Shown here piece by piece: positions 52,944 to 64,000 of a DNA stretch of 64,000 nucleotides. This stretch comes from Lophium mytilinum. Lineage: Eukaryota > Ascomycota > Dothideomycetes > Mytilinidiales > Mytilinidiaceae. The translations under genes and the position numbers were made by a program. Within the stretch, counting starts at the first letter, position 1, and every line of letters begins with the position of its first letter. The stretch is from the NCBI GenBank assembly GCA_010093605.1, contig MU004189.1, positions 751,834 through 815,833 of the forward strand, given 5' to 3'. The notes under the pieces are model-generated. The model had not been told where the DNA came from. It saw only the letters and a program-made list of their open reading frames with translations, and made no database searches.

Positions 52944-54258
52944 ATCAATCACTCTATCAACGGACCTCTTCATTGCTGTGGATATCTGTTGCAATGGCTA
53001 CAGACATTGGAAGGCAGCCTTGTCTGGAATTTAGGAGCCCATACTGGCGTTTGTGGGGGTGGGGTGCGTAGTCACGACGGTGATTTGGAAAAAGAAGGAA
53101 TGCTGGAAACGAACGCCTGCTCGGTCTATGGATTGCAGCCACGCCTCATTTGTGTAGTACGGAGTTCGACATTAGCATTTCATAGGAACGGCGTCCATCC
53201 ATCGATAACTATCACTAAAAGCGACGCCTCGGCTGAGCTTGCCGGAGCTATTTCAACCGGAGTTTTCTATGATCCGAACAGCTTTTGTTACGGTTCAAAA
53301 GGTACGTTACGTGTGCAACATTTGTTCTTTGTTTTCTCTCCCTACATTACGACACGTGCTCTGGCACATGTTTCTGTTGATCCTTCGAGTATTGCGATGC
53401 ATGGCGGCACTTTTTGGACACTTTGGGCTTTTCTTGGGACTACGGGTGGTGTTTTATGGTTTCTGTCTTTATTTCCTTCCTTGGGAGATCAAAAGGGGTC
53501 TTGGGGCGCGTCAGGGTCTAGCTGCATCAGTTTCAGGGCCATGTGGCTGCGGCTCGGCCTAGGAAACAGGAAAGGGGCGTTTTTGGAAACGGACGGAGAG
53601 TGCACTGAGATGTGTGCTTGCTTTACTGGGGCGGCTTTTTCGTGCGTTTCGAACAGCCCAATGGGCTTTATGATGTTATGTCTACTGCGGATGATGATGG
53701 AGGGTGGAGGAGTGTGCCGGGTGGAGGTTGTGGATTGTGGAAGATTGATTGGGGACTGCGAGTTGAGTTTGGTTGGTTGTTAGGGCACACGAATAGAGAC
53801 GTTTGAACTGGACTTTTGAGTGTTTTGCGGGGTGATTCGTGCTTCTTCTTGTGACGTGAACGGCACTAAATGGTACTACATCTGGCGCTGAACCCACCAA
53901 CAATGGCGAAGAACTCCATAATGCTGCTAAGCATAGACCTTGAAACTAAATCTGCCAGCCTAGCCTGCGATCGTTGGGCTAGACGATGTGAAAGAAGCGT
54001 CTAAATCTCACTCATGGCTTAGCGACGATAGCGAGGGACAGAACTCCTAAAGCTAAAGCACTCTGATAAGTCTAGGCTCCATATTCATCACGATGAAGCC
54101 GAGAAATTCCAAAAGGGGTCCCTATCACTCACCTAGCACACAACTGTCTCATCTAGTAAAACCATGTCTTCATGTACTTTTCTACCTTCGTATCCCAAAA
54201 CCAACCACCGCCCATCCCAACCTCATCCCCACACTCGATGCCCCCATCCGCCCCCCTC
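52944..54258. other. Intergenic region, no supported gene
   Basis: About 1.3 kb where WEE1 and LTN1 converge. A 264-codon frame on the plus strand (52989-53783) has an odd composition (Gly, Cys, Met and Phe-rich) and no domain, and looks like a chance frame in the WEE1 3' UTR. Confidence 0.5.
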
Positions 54259-57200
54259 CTACCCATAATTAAACGCATTCCGACACAACGGACACGAACT
54301 CGCATTACTCGTCTTAAACCACTTAAACAAACAACTCGCATGAAACAGATTCTTGCACGTGCTGCACCGCTTACTCGGCAACTGCTTATCCGCCCCGATA
54401 ATGCTGTAGCAAATCGCGCACTCGCTCTGCCCCTTCAGCGCACCGACCACGTTGCGCCGCCACGCCGTCAGCCCGTCGACCAGGTTGCCGTTGCTGAACG
54501 CAATCACGCCCTGCGCGGACCGCAGCCAGCTCTGCCACTTCTTCTCGTCGACGGCGACACGGTTGAGGCCCTCGACGAGCGCGGGGTGCAGCGGGTAGGT
54601 GGGCGGCAGCGCGATGCGGATGCGCATCGTTTGCTCGTCGACTTCGTAGCCGGCGGTGACTTCGCGGGCGCGGGGGGAGATTTTGAGGAGGAGGGGCTCG
54701 TCGTCGGCGGGTTGGGCGGCGGACCAGGCGCTGACGGCGGCGAGGGCGGTGGTGATGACGTGGGGGGAGATATGGAGGGCTTCGTTAGGATTTGGACGGG
54801 GTTTTACGAGATTGATGGGGGACACGTACGAATTTCTCGGTCCAGGACTCGACGGCGATGACTTTCTGACGCGATTTGCAGTCGATCCACCACGTCTTTG
54901 CGAGCGAGGGCATGTGCGTTAGGCAGAGGTAGTAGATGTGGGTTAGTAGCCATTGTGCATCGCGCTCTGGAGGCTCGACGTCGGGGGTGTAGGTTGTGAC
55001 GTCTAATTTAGCTACATCAACCGGTTTGCCGCGGGCGTGACCGAGGAAGTCGAAGGTAAAGTCGAGCAGGCCGGGGAGGTAATCGCCTTCCTTGATATGC
55101 TCGATATAGTCCGTCTTCACTTTGTACGATGCGTGCTGCATGTGGTCGAAGACGAGTAGCCAGCTAAGCAAGTAGCCCCGTAGTAATAGTGGCATATTAC
55201 GCTCGAAGCTGGCGTTGGCGAGGGATTCTAGAGTCGGTGCCTCGAGGATGAGAGAGAGCAGTTCCTCGGGGAGTCGAGCTGTGGACTTGTCAAGCACCGC
55301 GTCGATCGAGATTTGTTCTTGTGCCACTGGGATTTTCTGGTGCAGGATATCGAATGCTGCTTGCTGGACTGGCTGAGATTCTACGTAAAGCAAGGGAAAT
55401 AGCTCCTCGGTTTCATTTAGGTGCTGGAGCGGGATCTTAGATATTTGTCGGGCGAGTAGCTCGTTGACGATCTTCAGAGGCTGGTGGAAATCGTCGGGAA
55501 AGTGTTGAGAGTGCTTGAGGAGGTTGATCAGGCCTCTCGCGACGTTCTCTTCCGAGTCCTTCCAAGCATCCACAAGGTCGTCGTTCGGTTCCTCGCTTCC
55601 TTTGAGAGATCTCAGAATAACGTAAAGCTTCAAGGAGGCATGAATGAAAGGGATAGTAGCATCGGAGTTCGAGCCGCGGTCGTCGATTTCTCTTGGTAAT
55701 GACCATTGATCAGCCAAGCAGTTGAGGATCTCGCCCCAGTGTGATCCATAGATATCGCTCATCAAGGGCAGCAGTGAAGTTAGAGAGCGACAGACTTCCG
55801 CACGAATTGACAGAGAAACTGAGTGGTCTTCCAGCCATGGTATGACATGCTTGACGAAGAAAATAGCTCGCTGTTTGGCGATACCTTCGCCCACGTCTTC
55901 GTGATTATGAAGAATCAAGTTTAGCATTACCAAGTGCCGGAGACCTGCGTGAGGATAATTTAGAATCTGTCACATTGACAATCGAGATACAAGGGGCTGT
56001 CACGTACCTTCTTCAGACTTCTCAGCAATGTCTAAGCCAGTGATATCAGCAACATACTCATTACATAGCCTTGTCGACGATTTCGTAGTGGACAACGGTA
56101 AGCTATATCCCGTCAAGAAAGCCGCGGGATAAAAGGGACCTAAATAATGTCAGCAAAAGTTCCCATCAGCTTGATATCGACTGCTTACTCTTGCTTTTCC
56201 GAAGGCCTTTCAAAGCGGTCTGAAGATTCGGAGTTCTCTGGCTGTTCCACCCGTGTATTTCAATCAATTCTGTGATCAGCATGCTTATGGCCCTCGCGCT
56301 GTAGTAGGAAGAGGACAAAGTCTCCTCGGAGTCGGCTTGTAGAGATGCTAGCGCCGACTTCAAGAAAGACGCAGAGCCTGCACTATCCTCATCCCACCAA
56401 GTTCCGTTGGTTTTGATTTGGTTGTTCAAGAAGTTCCGTGCATCTTCTAAAGAAAGAATAACGACATTCTCAACTTCCGGGGTGTACTGAGCCCATAGGT
56501 TGTTAGAGCCCGCAAGCGCAAGGTTGTCCTCAATGAGCTGTACCGTTAGCGCGGTGAGGCGGTAGATTTCTTCTTGTCGTCCGATTGCGATGTGCTCAAA
56601 CAGGCTCGTTTCGCATAAGACTCTGCTAGTATAAGATGCGATGCGAAAGGCGGCCGAGAATCCGTCCCCATCTCGAGGATAAGTCTTGCTGAACGCCTCT
56701 TGCGAAGAGCTGGAAGGAACAAGATAGGACGTGCCTCCAAGGACATTTGTTATAGAGAGAGAAGCTCTTGGTTGTACATCAAGAAAGGGGGCCAAGGCTG
56801 CTGTCCATGCACTTCCATCGGGTAGAAGGCCGTCAGCAACGTCTCTTGGGGGAGAGACCGAATCCTCCGCTTCCCAGATTTTCGTTGCAAGTTCTACCAG
56901 AGTATTGACAGATACAGAGGCTCGGGAAACTTCTTTAAGGCCATTCTGGATGACATCAAACATTGATTGCTGAGAGTTCACGCCATCAGAACCCCGTGTG
57001 AGGATGGAGTGTATGCTGTTGTTGACATCTGATGCTGCTTGTGCTATTTGGTCATCTGTAGACTCAGCAAGCAACAACAAACTGCGGAGCAGCTCGGACC
57101 CTTCTGGTGTAGGAATGAATCGCTTCAGCAGTAAGGGATTAAGCTTCGTGACTTTCTGGAAGCCTTCAAGTGCATTGGACGTCGCGCTAGCAATTGACAA

Positions 57201-59479
57201 TGACTTCGTCATGCTGGACAGAATGTCGTCTGCCGTCTCAGTAGCAATAGCAGTGGACGGACTCGGGAGAAGTTGTCCAATAAATAGCCAATCCGAACTG
57301 CCTTCTAGAGCGCTATGAACCTTCGCGTTTAGGTAGGTCTGCAATTCTGCATTTGAAGAAGCCAAGTTGAAATCAGTGGGAACTTTTGGCGAGGTAAGCA
57401 AGTGTCTCAGGGCCTCCAGCTTTGGTGGAGAATCTAGGCTTCCTAGAACGGCTTTGAGTGTTGCTTTCCACGAGTCTTCGAATGCCGCTTGGTCTTTGCA
57501 AGCGTACAGGATGTCCGCAAGTTGTGAGCAGGATGGCGAGATGAAAAGGCTCGGAAGATCATCATGCACAAAAGACATCAGCTCGTCTTTGCAGTGCTCC
57601 TTGCCAAACACAAGACTTCCGCATAGACGGAGGATCTCTGCGACGACACCTGCTGCTCCGTACGGTTTTCCCTGACGGCTTTTCAAGACATCTATAGATG
57701 CCGAGACTACCAAAGCAGTTGCCGAAGACAGCACCGGACGGGAAAGCCCTGATGAGTCATGATCAAGAGCATAAGCTTGCAGACCAGCAAGTCTAGCTGC
57801 TTGTTGTATCAAGGCATTATGAGACTTTTCAAAGTCTTTGGACTGTTCTGGTGCTGAAACTTGTATGTCTTCAATGAGCAACTTGGCGTATTTCGGCCAC
57901 TCCTCTTGGAGAATGGACGGAAGGATTCCAGACACCATGGCCTTGCCGATAATCTTAGGGCCGTTAGGTCCGGGTATTGCCCATTGCGACTGTTCAGGGC
58001 TTGGTCGCAAGTACTGCGAGAAGATTGGCAGCACCATTTCGCTCATCAAATTATGTTGGTCGTCCTTTGGAAGTAAATTGCACACTATCAAAGCGGCATG
58101 GACATAGGCACTGAAGGCTGCTGTAAGATTGGCACGAGGCTCATCCTTCTTGATTATACCGTTGTGCATTGCTCCAAGTAGATCGACCGCACCAGCCAGA
58201 GTAGTAGGCAGAAGTGGTTCTGGTAAGAGGGTGAAAAGTCTCGCGACGCCATCCCAGAACTCTCGCGGTCCGCTTTGCGAGCCCCGTTTCAGGAAATGCT
58301 GAAACTTCTGAGTGGCCGTCTTCTTCCCAGAGTAGTGGTCAGTCCAAAGCAAGGGGAATGACTCCGTTAGCAAGACGACAGTCTCAACATATTCATATGC
58401 CGATCCAGTCTGGTCAGAGCTCAGACCTTGATATAGATAGGACTTGCTGAGGATACGTAGGTGTGAAGTTAAAGAACCTTGGGGTCTGTTAGCTCAGAAT
58501 GCCCATGGGATATTCTTCCCAAGAAACGGAAGGTCATGAAGATATTAGACTGCAGGATTTAGTCTTGGCCAAGAAATCACTCACTTTTTTGCCTTAAAAG
58601 GCACGTCCTCAGAAACCTATGTGTTGAGCGTCTTACGGAAGCGTCTTCATAAGTTGCAAACTCCCACACCTTCTGATCTCCCAGAACTGCATCGTAGTCT
58701 GATTGGTATTTGGTAGAGTCCTCCGGCTTCAAGTCCGTCAAAAGACTCCCAATGACGGCGATGCAAGCTGCTATGACTCGACAGTACTTCCCTTCAGCAT
58801 CATCCGGACTGACAGTTCGCTCGTCGCTGAGCGTCAACGCAGTCTCGTTGTCGATTGCATAGCGACAGTACTCCAGAATCGGCTGTTGGTATGCCTTGCG
58901 AAGGCTGTGGAGTTTCTCTGGGGTGGAGAAGACCAATTTTATGGACTCCTGCGTGGCCTTCACAACTGACCGGTCGTTGTCGTAGAGGCCACATAGCCAA
59001 GCTCCCACAGCCTTCGGCATATACTTAGCTATTCTCTTACCGGCAGCGGCGCAGATCTGACCTTGCAGCGACTGGGCAAGCTGACGAACTCTTCGCGAGC
59101 TATCTATCGAGGTGCGGGGAAATGTCTTGATCTGAAACAGTATCGTATTACTATCTGTATAATGTGTACATCCATGGAGGGCACCCACCCATGCCTCCAG
59201 TATCCCATCTTCCACCTGTCCACCAACTGACAAGATGTGCGTTTGTAGATCTTCCAGCGCCTTTGCCTTTGTTGTGCTGTCTTTTTTCGAGAGATTCTTG
59301 AATGCGACGACCACATTAGGATCTGATATTGCGGAGAGGTCTGGAGGCTCCGAAATATAAGATAACGGCGAAGAAGAGGCTCCGAATGCTGTCGCTGAAG
59401 CCGCACCAAAGCCCGAACCGAATGCGCTGGACGCAGCCCGGCTGCTGCTGGCTTGTGCCTTGACTTGGCGCTTGCTCAT
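54259..59479 (-). CDS. LTN1: E3 ubiquitin ligase listerin (ribosome quality control)
   Basis: Ltn1/Rkr1 joins 60S subunits stalled with nascent chains and ubiquitinates the chains. Six exons read on the minus strand, 59479-59189, 59131-58585, 58477-56189, 56139-56008, 55944-54826 and 54779-54259, give about 1632 residues (yeast 1562). The N-terminus has the conserved RRVRQLAQSLQG and KYMPKAVGAWLCGLYDNDRSV blocks, a long HEAT-like helical middle follows, and the C-terminal RING variant begins ECAICYSIIG and ends CPLCRNAF. The first intron (59188-59132, 57 bp) is a multiple of three without a stop; splicing it yields the family's AW-IKTFPRTSID. The last intron is uncertain: frame requires a weak GTGTCC donor at 54825, four bases past a better-looking GTACGT. 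Divergent from RAD3. Confidence 0.93.
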
Positions 59480-59853
59480 GGCGACGATGGAAAAAAGAAA
59501 TCTAGGAAATCCGAAGCGTTGTAGGCTGCCGGAGAAGAAAAGAAGAATGAATGTAAGAGTGGTTGTTGCCTATGATTTGAAAGAGCAAATGGCAATGACG
59601 AAGTTCACTTAAGCCGAAGTATTTCCGAAAAAACGCTAAGCCCCTTCCGGGTCATTGAGGCAACTGCATGTCTTCTCCCCGGGCATAAATATATAACCTT
59701 TACACCAGCAGCGCTCAACACACTCACCACTACATACAGGCCCCTTTCCTTTCATACAGCCCGTACCTAAGTCCCATTTCTGGCTAAGCTCTCACCGGGG
59801 TACAAGCTGTTTTCGATTCACTACGGTGAAAGACACCTCCCACCTCCCTCAAC
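59480..59853. promoter_or_regulatory. Bidirectional promoter of LTN1 and RAD3
   Basis: A 374-bp gap between divergent start codons of two conserved genes, so the promoters must overlap or abut. A TATA-like stretch (AAATATATAACC) lies near 59687-59698, facing RAD3, followed by a CT/CA-rich leader. Specific factor sites were not identified. Confidence 0.55.
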
Positions 59854-62262
59854 ATGAGGTTTAACATAGAGTGAGTCCCAGTAGCTAATGGCATGTAGCC
59901 GCGCTGAACATGGTACAGGGAGCTTGAGGTGCTCTTTCCGTATCCAAGCATATACCCCGAGCAATATGCCTATATGTGTGACCTCAAACGCACCTTGGAC
60001 GCAGGTGGCCACTGTGTCTTGGAGATGCCTTCGGGAACAGGCAAAACCGTGTCCCTTCTGTCCTTGATCGTGGCATACCAGCAGGTTCAGCCTGAGAAGC
60101 GGAAACTGATATACTGCTCACGTACCATGTCCGAGATCGAAAAGGCTCTTGCTGAGCTGAAGGCGCTCATGAAGTACCGAACCGAGCAATTAGGGTACGA
60201 GGAAGAGTTTAGAGGGCTGGGTCTGACGAGCCGTAAGAATTTGTGCCTGCATCCGTCCGTAAAGCGCGAAAAGAGTGGTTCCGTGGTTGACGCACGATGC
60301 CGAAGCTTGACGGCAGGGTTTGTCAAAGAAAAAAAGGAGCGGGGTGAAGACGTCGAGATGTGCGTGTATCACGACAACCTCGATCTTCTGGAGCCTCATA
60401 ACCTCATCCCACCAGGCGTCTGGACATTCGATGGCCTGCTGAAGTATGGCGAGTCACAAAAGCAGTGCCCATACTTCACGGCAAGGCGAATGATGCCATA
60501 TTGCAACGTGATAATTTACTCCTACCATTACCTGCTTGATCCTAAGATCGCCGAGAGAGTGTCGAGAGAACTCTCGAAAGATTGCATAGTTGTCTTCGAC
60601 GAAGCTCACAATATCGACAACGTGTGCATAGAGTCTCTAAGCATCGATTTGACTGAAGACTCATTACGAAAAGCTACAAGAGGAGTCAATAATCTAGACA
60701 GAAAGATTACAGAGATGAAGTCAACCGATGCCGAGAAACTCCAGAGCGAGTACGCGAAGCTGGTCCAGGGCCTCCAAGAAGCAGACGAGGCGCGGAACGA
60801 GGATGCGTTCATGTCGAATCCGGCATTGCCAGATGATTTGCTAAAAGAAGCTGTGCCTGGCAATATACGGAGGGCAGAGCACTTCGTTGCTTTCTTGAAG
60901 CGTTTTATTGAATACCTCAAAACACGAATGAAAGTGCTGCACGTCATATCAGAAACACCACCTTCCTTCCTCAACCATCTCCGAGATCTCACATTCATTG
61001 AGCGAAAACCACTCCGCTTCTGTGCCGAACGCCTTACGTCTCTCGTCCGTACCCTCGAGCTCACAAACATTGAAGACTATCAGCCTCTCCAAGAAGTAGC
61101 TACATTCGCCACTCTCATTGCTACCTACGAAACCGGGTTTCTGCTCATTCTTGAGCCATTTGAGTCTGATACAGCTACCGTACCCAATCCAATTCTCCAT
61201 TTCACATGTCTCGACGCCGCAATAGCCATCAAACCTGTGTTCGAGCGCTTCAGCTCCGTCATCATCACCTCCGGGACCATGTCTCCCCTCGACATGTACC
61301 CAAAGATGCTCGCCTTTTCAACAGTCATCCAACAATCCTACACCATGACTCTCGCCCGCAAATCCTTCCTCCCCATGATCGTCCCCCGCGGCACCGACCA
61401 AAGTCGCATCACCTCCGCCTTCCAGCAACGCAACGACCCCTCCGTGATCCGCAACTACGGCAACCTCCTCACGGAATTCTGCAAGCTAACCCCCGACGGC
61501 ATTGTTGTCTTCTTCCCCTCCTACCTGTACATGGAAGGCATCATCTCCATGTGGCAAGGCATGGGCATCCTCGACACCGTTTGGAAATACAAACTCATCC
61601 TCGTCGAAACCCCAGACTCGCAGGAAACCGCCCTCGCCCTCGAGACGTACCGCACGGCGTGCAACAACGGCCGCGGCGCCGTGCTGCTCTGTGTCGCGCG
61701 AGGCAAGGTGTCCGAGGGCATCGATTTCGACCACCATTATGGCCGCACCGTGTTGTGCATCGGCGTCCCGTTCCAGTACACCGAGTCGCGCATATTGAAA
61801 GCCCGCCTTGAGTTCTTGCGCGAGACGTACCGGATTAAGGAGCAGGAGTTCTTGTCGTTCGACGCTATGCGCCACGCGGCGCAGTGCCTTGGTCGTGTGT
61901 TGCGTGGGAAGGATGATTACGGTATCATGGTTATGGCAGATCGCCGCTTTCTTTCTAAGCGCCAGCAGCTACCGAAGTGGATCCAGCAGGCCCTGGACGA
62001 CAAGTACGCCGATCTGAGTGTGGATCAGGCTGTGTCGGCGGCAAAGGCCTTTTTGCGCGAGATGAGCGTGCCGTGGAGCCGTGTGGAGCAGCGGGGAGTG
62101 AGCACGTGGGATGCGGAGGACCTGGCGATGCACAAGGCGAAGCAAGAGGAGGAAATGATTAGGATGCTAGAGGAGGAGGCGCAGAATGGTGGTGGGATGG
62201 TGGAGGTTGATGAGTATGGGGGAGATGATTTGGATGAGGTAATGGCGGACTTGGATGCTTGA
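59854..62262 (+). CDS. RAD3: TFIIH helicase RAD3/XPD
   Basis: Iron-sulfur 5'-3' DNA helicase of TFIIH, needed for nucleotide excision repair and transcription initiation. Exon 1 (59854-59870) encodes only MRFNI and part of the next codon; after a 48-bp intron, exon 2 (59919-62262) completes 786 residues (yeast Rad3 778). Walker A SGTGKT has K48, the residue number known from yeast rad3 mutants. Four Fe-S cysteines lie at C115, C133, C154 and C189. The DEAH box is 233-236, TSGTMSPLDMYP is motif III/IV-like, and GRVLRGKDDYG is motif VI. The acidic, Glu/Asp-rich C-terminus (EEEMIRMLEEE ... DDLDEVMADLDA) is typical. It converges with HEM14, with 241 bp between stop codons. Confidence 0.97.
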
Positions 62263-62503
62263 TGGGTGGATATCCAGTAATAGATTGTAAGATTTGGGAC
62301 TTGGGACTTAGGATGGGGATTAGTAAACTTCGGAATTGCCCAAATTGATATGGATTTGCCCTGACTTGCGGTCCAAGAAAGCGCAGAGATGCTCAACATC
62401 AATTTGAACACAAGAAGAGCAGTCAATGAGAAGTTCCAACGATTTAAATTTTGCAGTTCTCTTATTAGTCTAAGGTTGCTTTTGTACATCTTCATGGAGC
62501 GCC

Positions 62504-64000
62504 TCATGATGGAATTGCCTCTAACCCCGATTTTTGGTTGTACTGGTCAAGATCCTGTGCAATATCTCTTGACGCCCTGATGCAATCATTCACGCCTACG
62601 CCAGTGTAAGAATTGCCCACGACTCTCAATCGCCCCTTGAAGCGGTGCATGAGCCGAGTGTGAGTTTGTTTCATTCGAGAGATATGACCGACGGTGTACT
62701 GCGGTATACAATCCTTCTGCAATTTTGCTTGGGCTGCAACGGGCTCGTCGGTAATTCGTAAATGACGCTGGAGAACTGATCGGGCAGCTGCAATACCTTC
62801 CTCTTCGGTTGGGTAGGTGCTCCATCCGTCCCACCAGTGGCCGCCCAATATAATGGTGAGTTTGGTGCCGGTGGCTATATCTTGGCCTTTGATAGAGTCG
62901 GAGTCGAATATGACACCGAGTGCGCGTTCGGGATTCTGCTGGAAGGGAATGGTTTGCGGTATGAGGTAGCCGAAACCTTCAACGGGAACAAGTTTGGGGT
63001 TCGTGTAGAAGAGGTTGATAACCATGACGGTAACCGCGTGAGTCTTGGCAAGCTCGGGGAGTAGTGTTTTCGAGTCTGAAGTGCAAAGTTCTGATAGCTT
63101 TTTCGAAAAGATGCTGGATACTACCATGTCATACGTCTGACTTTCAGATTCGGTGGATACCTGATCACATGTATTAGCATTGATCAATTCAATTCCTAAG
63201 CTCACTCACCTTGATCTTCTTATCGCCACCAGCAGCTTCCTCGAGCTCAATATGTGTGACTGGCGTGTCTAATCTAGTAGTGACTCGTTTCTTGCCTGCC
63301 ACTATCTCTGCCAAGCGGTCCACCAACTGCTGTAGCCCGTTCCTAAAAGAGAAGATGCTGGCCTTTCCTAGCGCCACCATAAATTCAGGATCCAACACCT
63401 TCTTCGTCTCAGCGAGCAATTCCCTATCCCGACGAGGTACTGTGATATTGTCTTCTGGACGGCGCGTCGCAAGAGCGCCAATCACACTCCCTCCTTGTTT
63501 TTCCAAAGTCCATAGTAAAGGGAATATTGCCCTTATGCTCAACTGATTCACATCCCCTGCGTATATGCCATGGAGGACTGCTGATACGATGTTTTGCGGA
63601 ATGCGTGGGTCCAACCTTCGTGCGAAGAATGACGCTACAGATTCATCATCCAAGCTCTCTGGTCTCGTTGGCCGAAATGCCTCCCCTATAAGCCCTGGTA
63701 TCACTCCACTGAACAACGGCTCTCTGAGTATACTAAAGGCAATTTCCAACATAGAATCGGTAGTCGGGTGTGGCAGCCGCACCAGGTGGTCTGGGTAATA
63801 GATGAAGCGATTCACAGCAGACGCGGCGGTCTTGTCTGTGTATATGACATCAGGGATCATGCCAAGCTCTTGGATCTAGAATTGAAGCTTTAGCAAAGCT
63901 TCTGATGGAGTTCTACTCGGATTTACATACTAGCGTAGTCGTCACTAGGGCACCCATCCCAGGACGCAGCGAACGCGGGCCATGCTCAAACAGCACCCTC
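62504..64000 (-). CDS. HEM14: Protoporphyrinogen oxidase, 5' end outside the window
   Basis: Penultimate enzyme of haem synthesis; it oxidises protoporphyrinogen IX to protoporphyrin IX using FAD at the inner mitochondrial membrane. Visible exons on the minus strand are 64000-63931 (incomplete), 63875-63210 and 63160-62504, with introns of 55 and 49 bp. The first visible residues, FEHGPRSLRPGMGA, belong to the substrate/FAD-binding N-terminal part of PPO. Later blocks are SVASFFARRLDP, VLHGIYAGDVNQLS, and near the C-terminus LRVVGNSYTGVGVNDCI, the FAD-contacting end motif. The N-terminal Rossmann GxGxxG and any mitochondrial presequence lie beyond position 64000. What is visible shows no damage. 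Confidence 0.94.

Noticed and set aside
52989-53783. 264-codon plus-strand frame after WEE1
   Set aside because: Unusual composition, no domain, no promoter or splice evidence; fits a chance frame in the WEE1 3' UTR.
61206-61811. 201-codon His/Arg/Pro-rich frame overlapping RAD3
   Set aside because: It is an out-of-frame shadow of the conserved RAD3 helicase coding sequence.

Overview
This window is nuclear DNA of a filamentous ascomycete (Pezizomycotina). The evidence is: short introns, mostly 48-60 bp, with GTANGT-type donors and CTAAC-type branch points; HET-domain genes; a WSC-domain surface protein; and ascomycete-style housekeeping genes (VAC7, a WEE1-type kinase, a nucleolar FKBP). 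I lean towards Dothideomycetes, but that is a guess. I found no bacterial operons, CRISPR arrays or rRNA.

Layout. 0-12 kb: a yippee-like zinc protein, a secreted two-WSC protein, and the translesion polymerase REV1 divergent from an Fpr3/Fpr4-type FKBP. 12-28 kb is gene-poor and accessory-like: a patatin-like phospholipase (reconstructed from three exons), a small unrecognised two-exon gene, an intron-bearing tRNA-like locus with a Pol III terminator, a five-exon CinA-family gene whose largest intron is filled by two 9-bp minisatellites, an APH-family kinase-like gene, a large membrane-HET gene with small hydrophobic ORFs upstream, a four-exon single-pass surface protein, and a HET pseudogene with three in-frame stops. 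28-45 kb: an unrecognised coiled-coil-like protein, a MOSC protein, a second patatin-like gene lacking the nucleophilic serine, a DUF1772-like membrane protein, VAC7, an unusual protein kinase, and an F-box protein whose C-terminus was rewritten by an 88-bp tandem duplication. 45-64 kb: a second intact HET gene, WEE1, the ribosome quality-control ligase LTN1 divergent from RAD3/XPD, and a 5'-truncated HEM14 running off the right edge.

Several genes work in genome maintenance and the cell cycle (REV1, RAD3, WEE1). I see no sign that they are co-regulated beyond two divergent promoters. The HET and patatin-like genes belong to families used in fungal non-self recognition and regulated cell death. 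They lie near each other but do not form an obvious operon-like unit.

Many gene models here depend on splicing. Three introns (in REV1, LTN1 and the F-box gene) are multiples of three with no stop codon, so a simple reading frame runs through them and would give wrong proteins. Splice sites were assigned by eye from donor, branch and acceptor motifs, frame continuity and family conservation, without transcript data.
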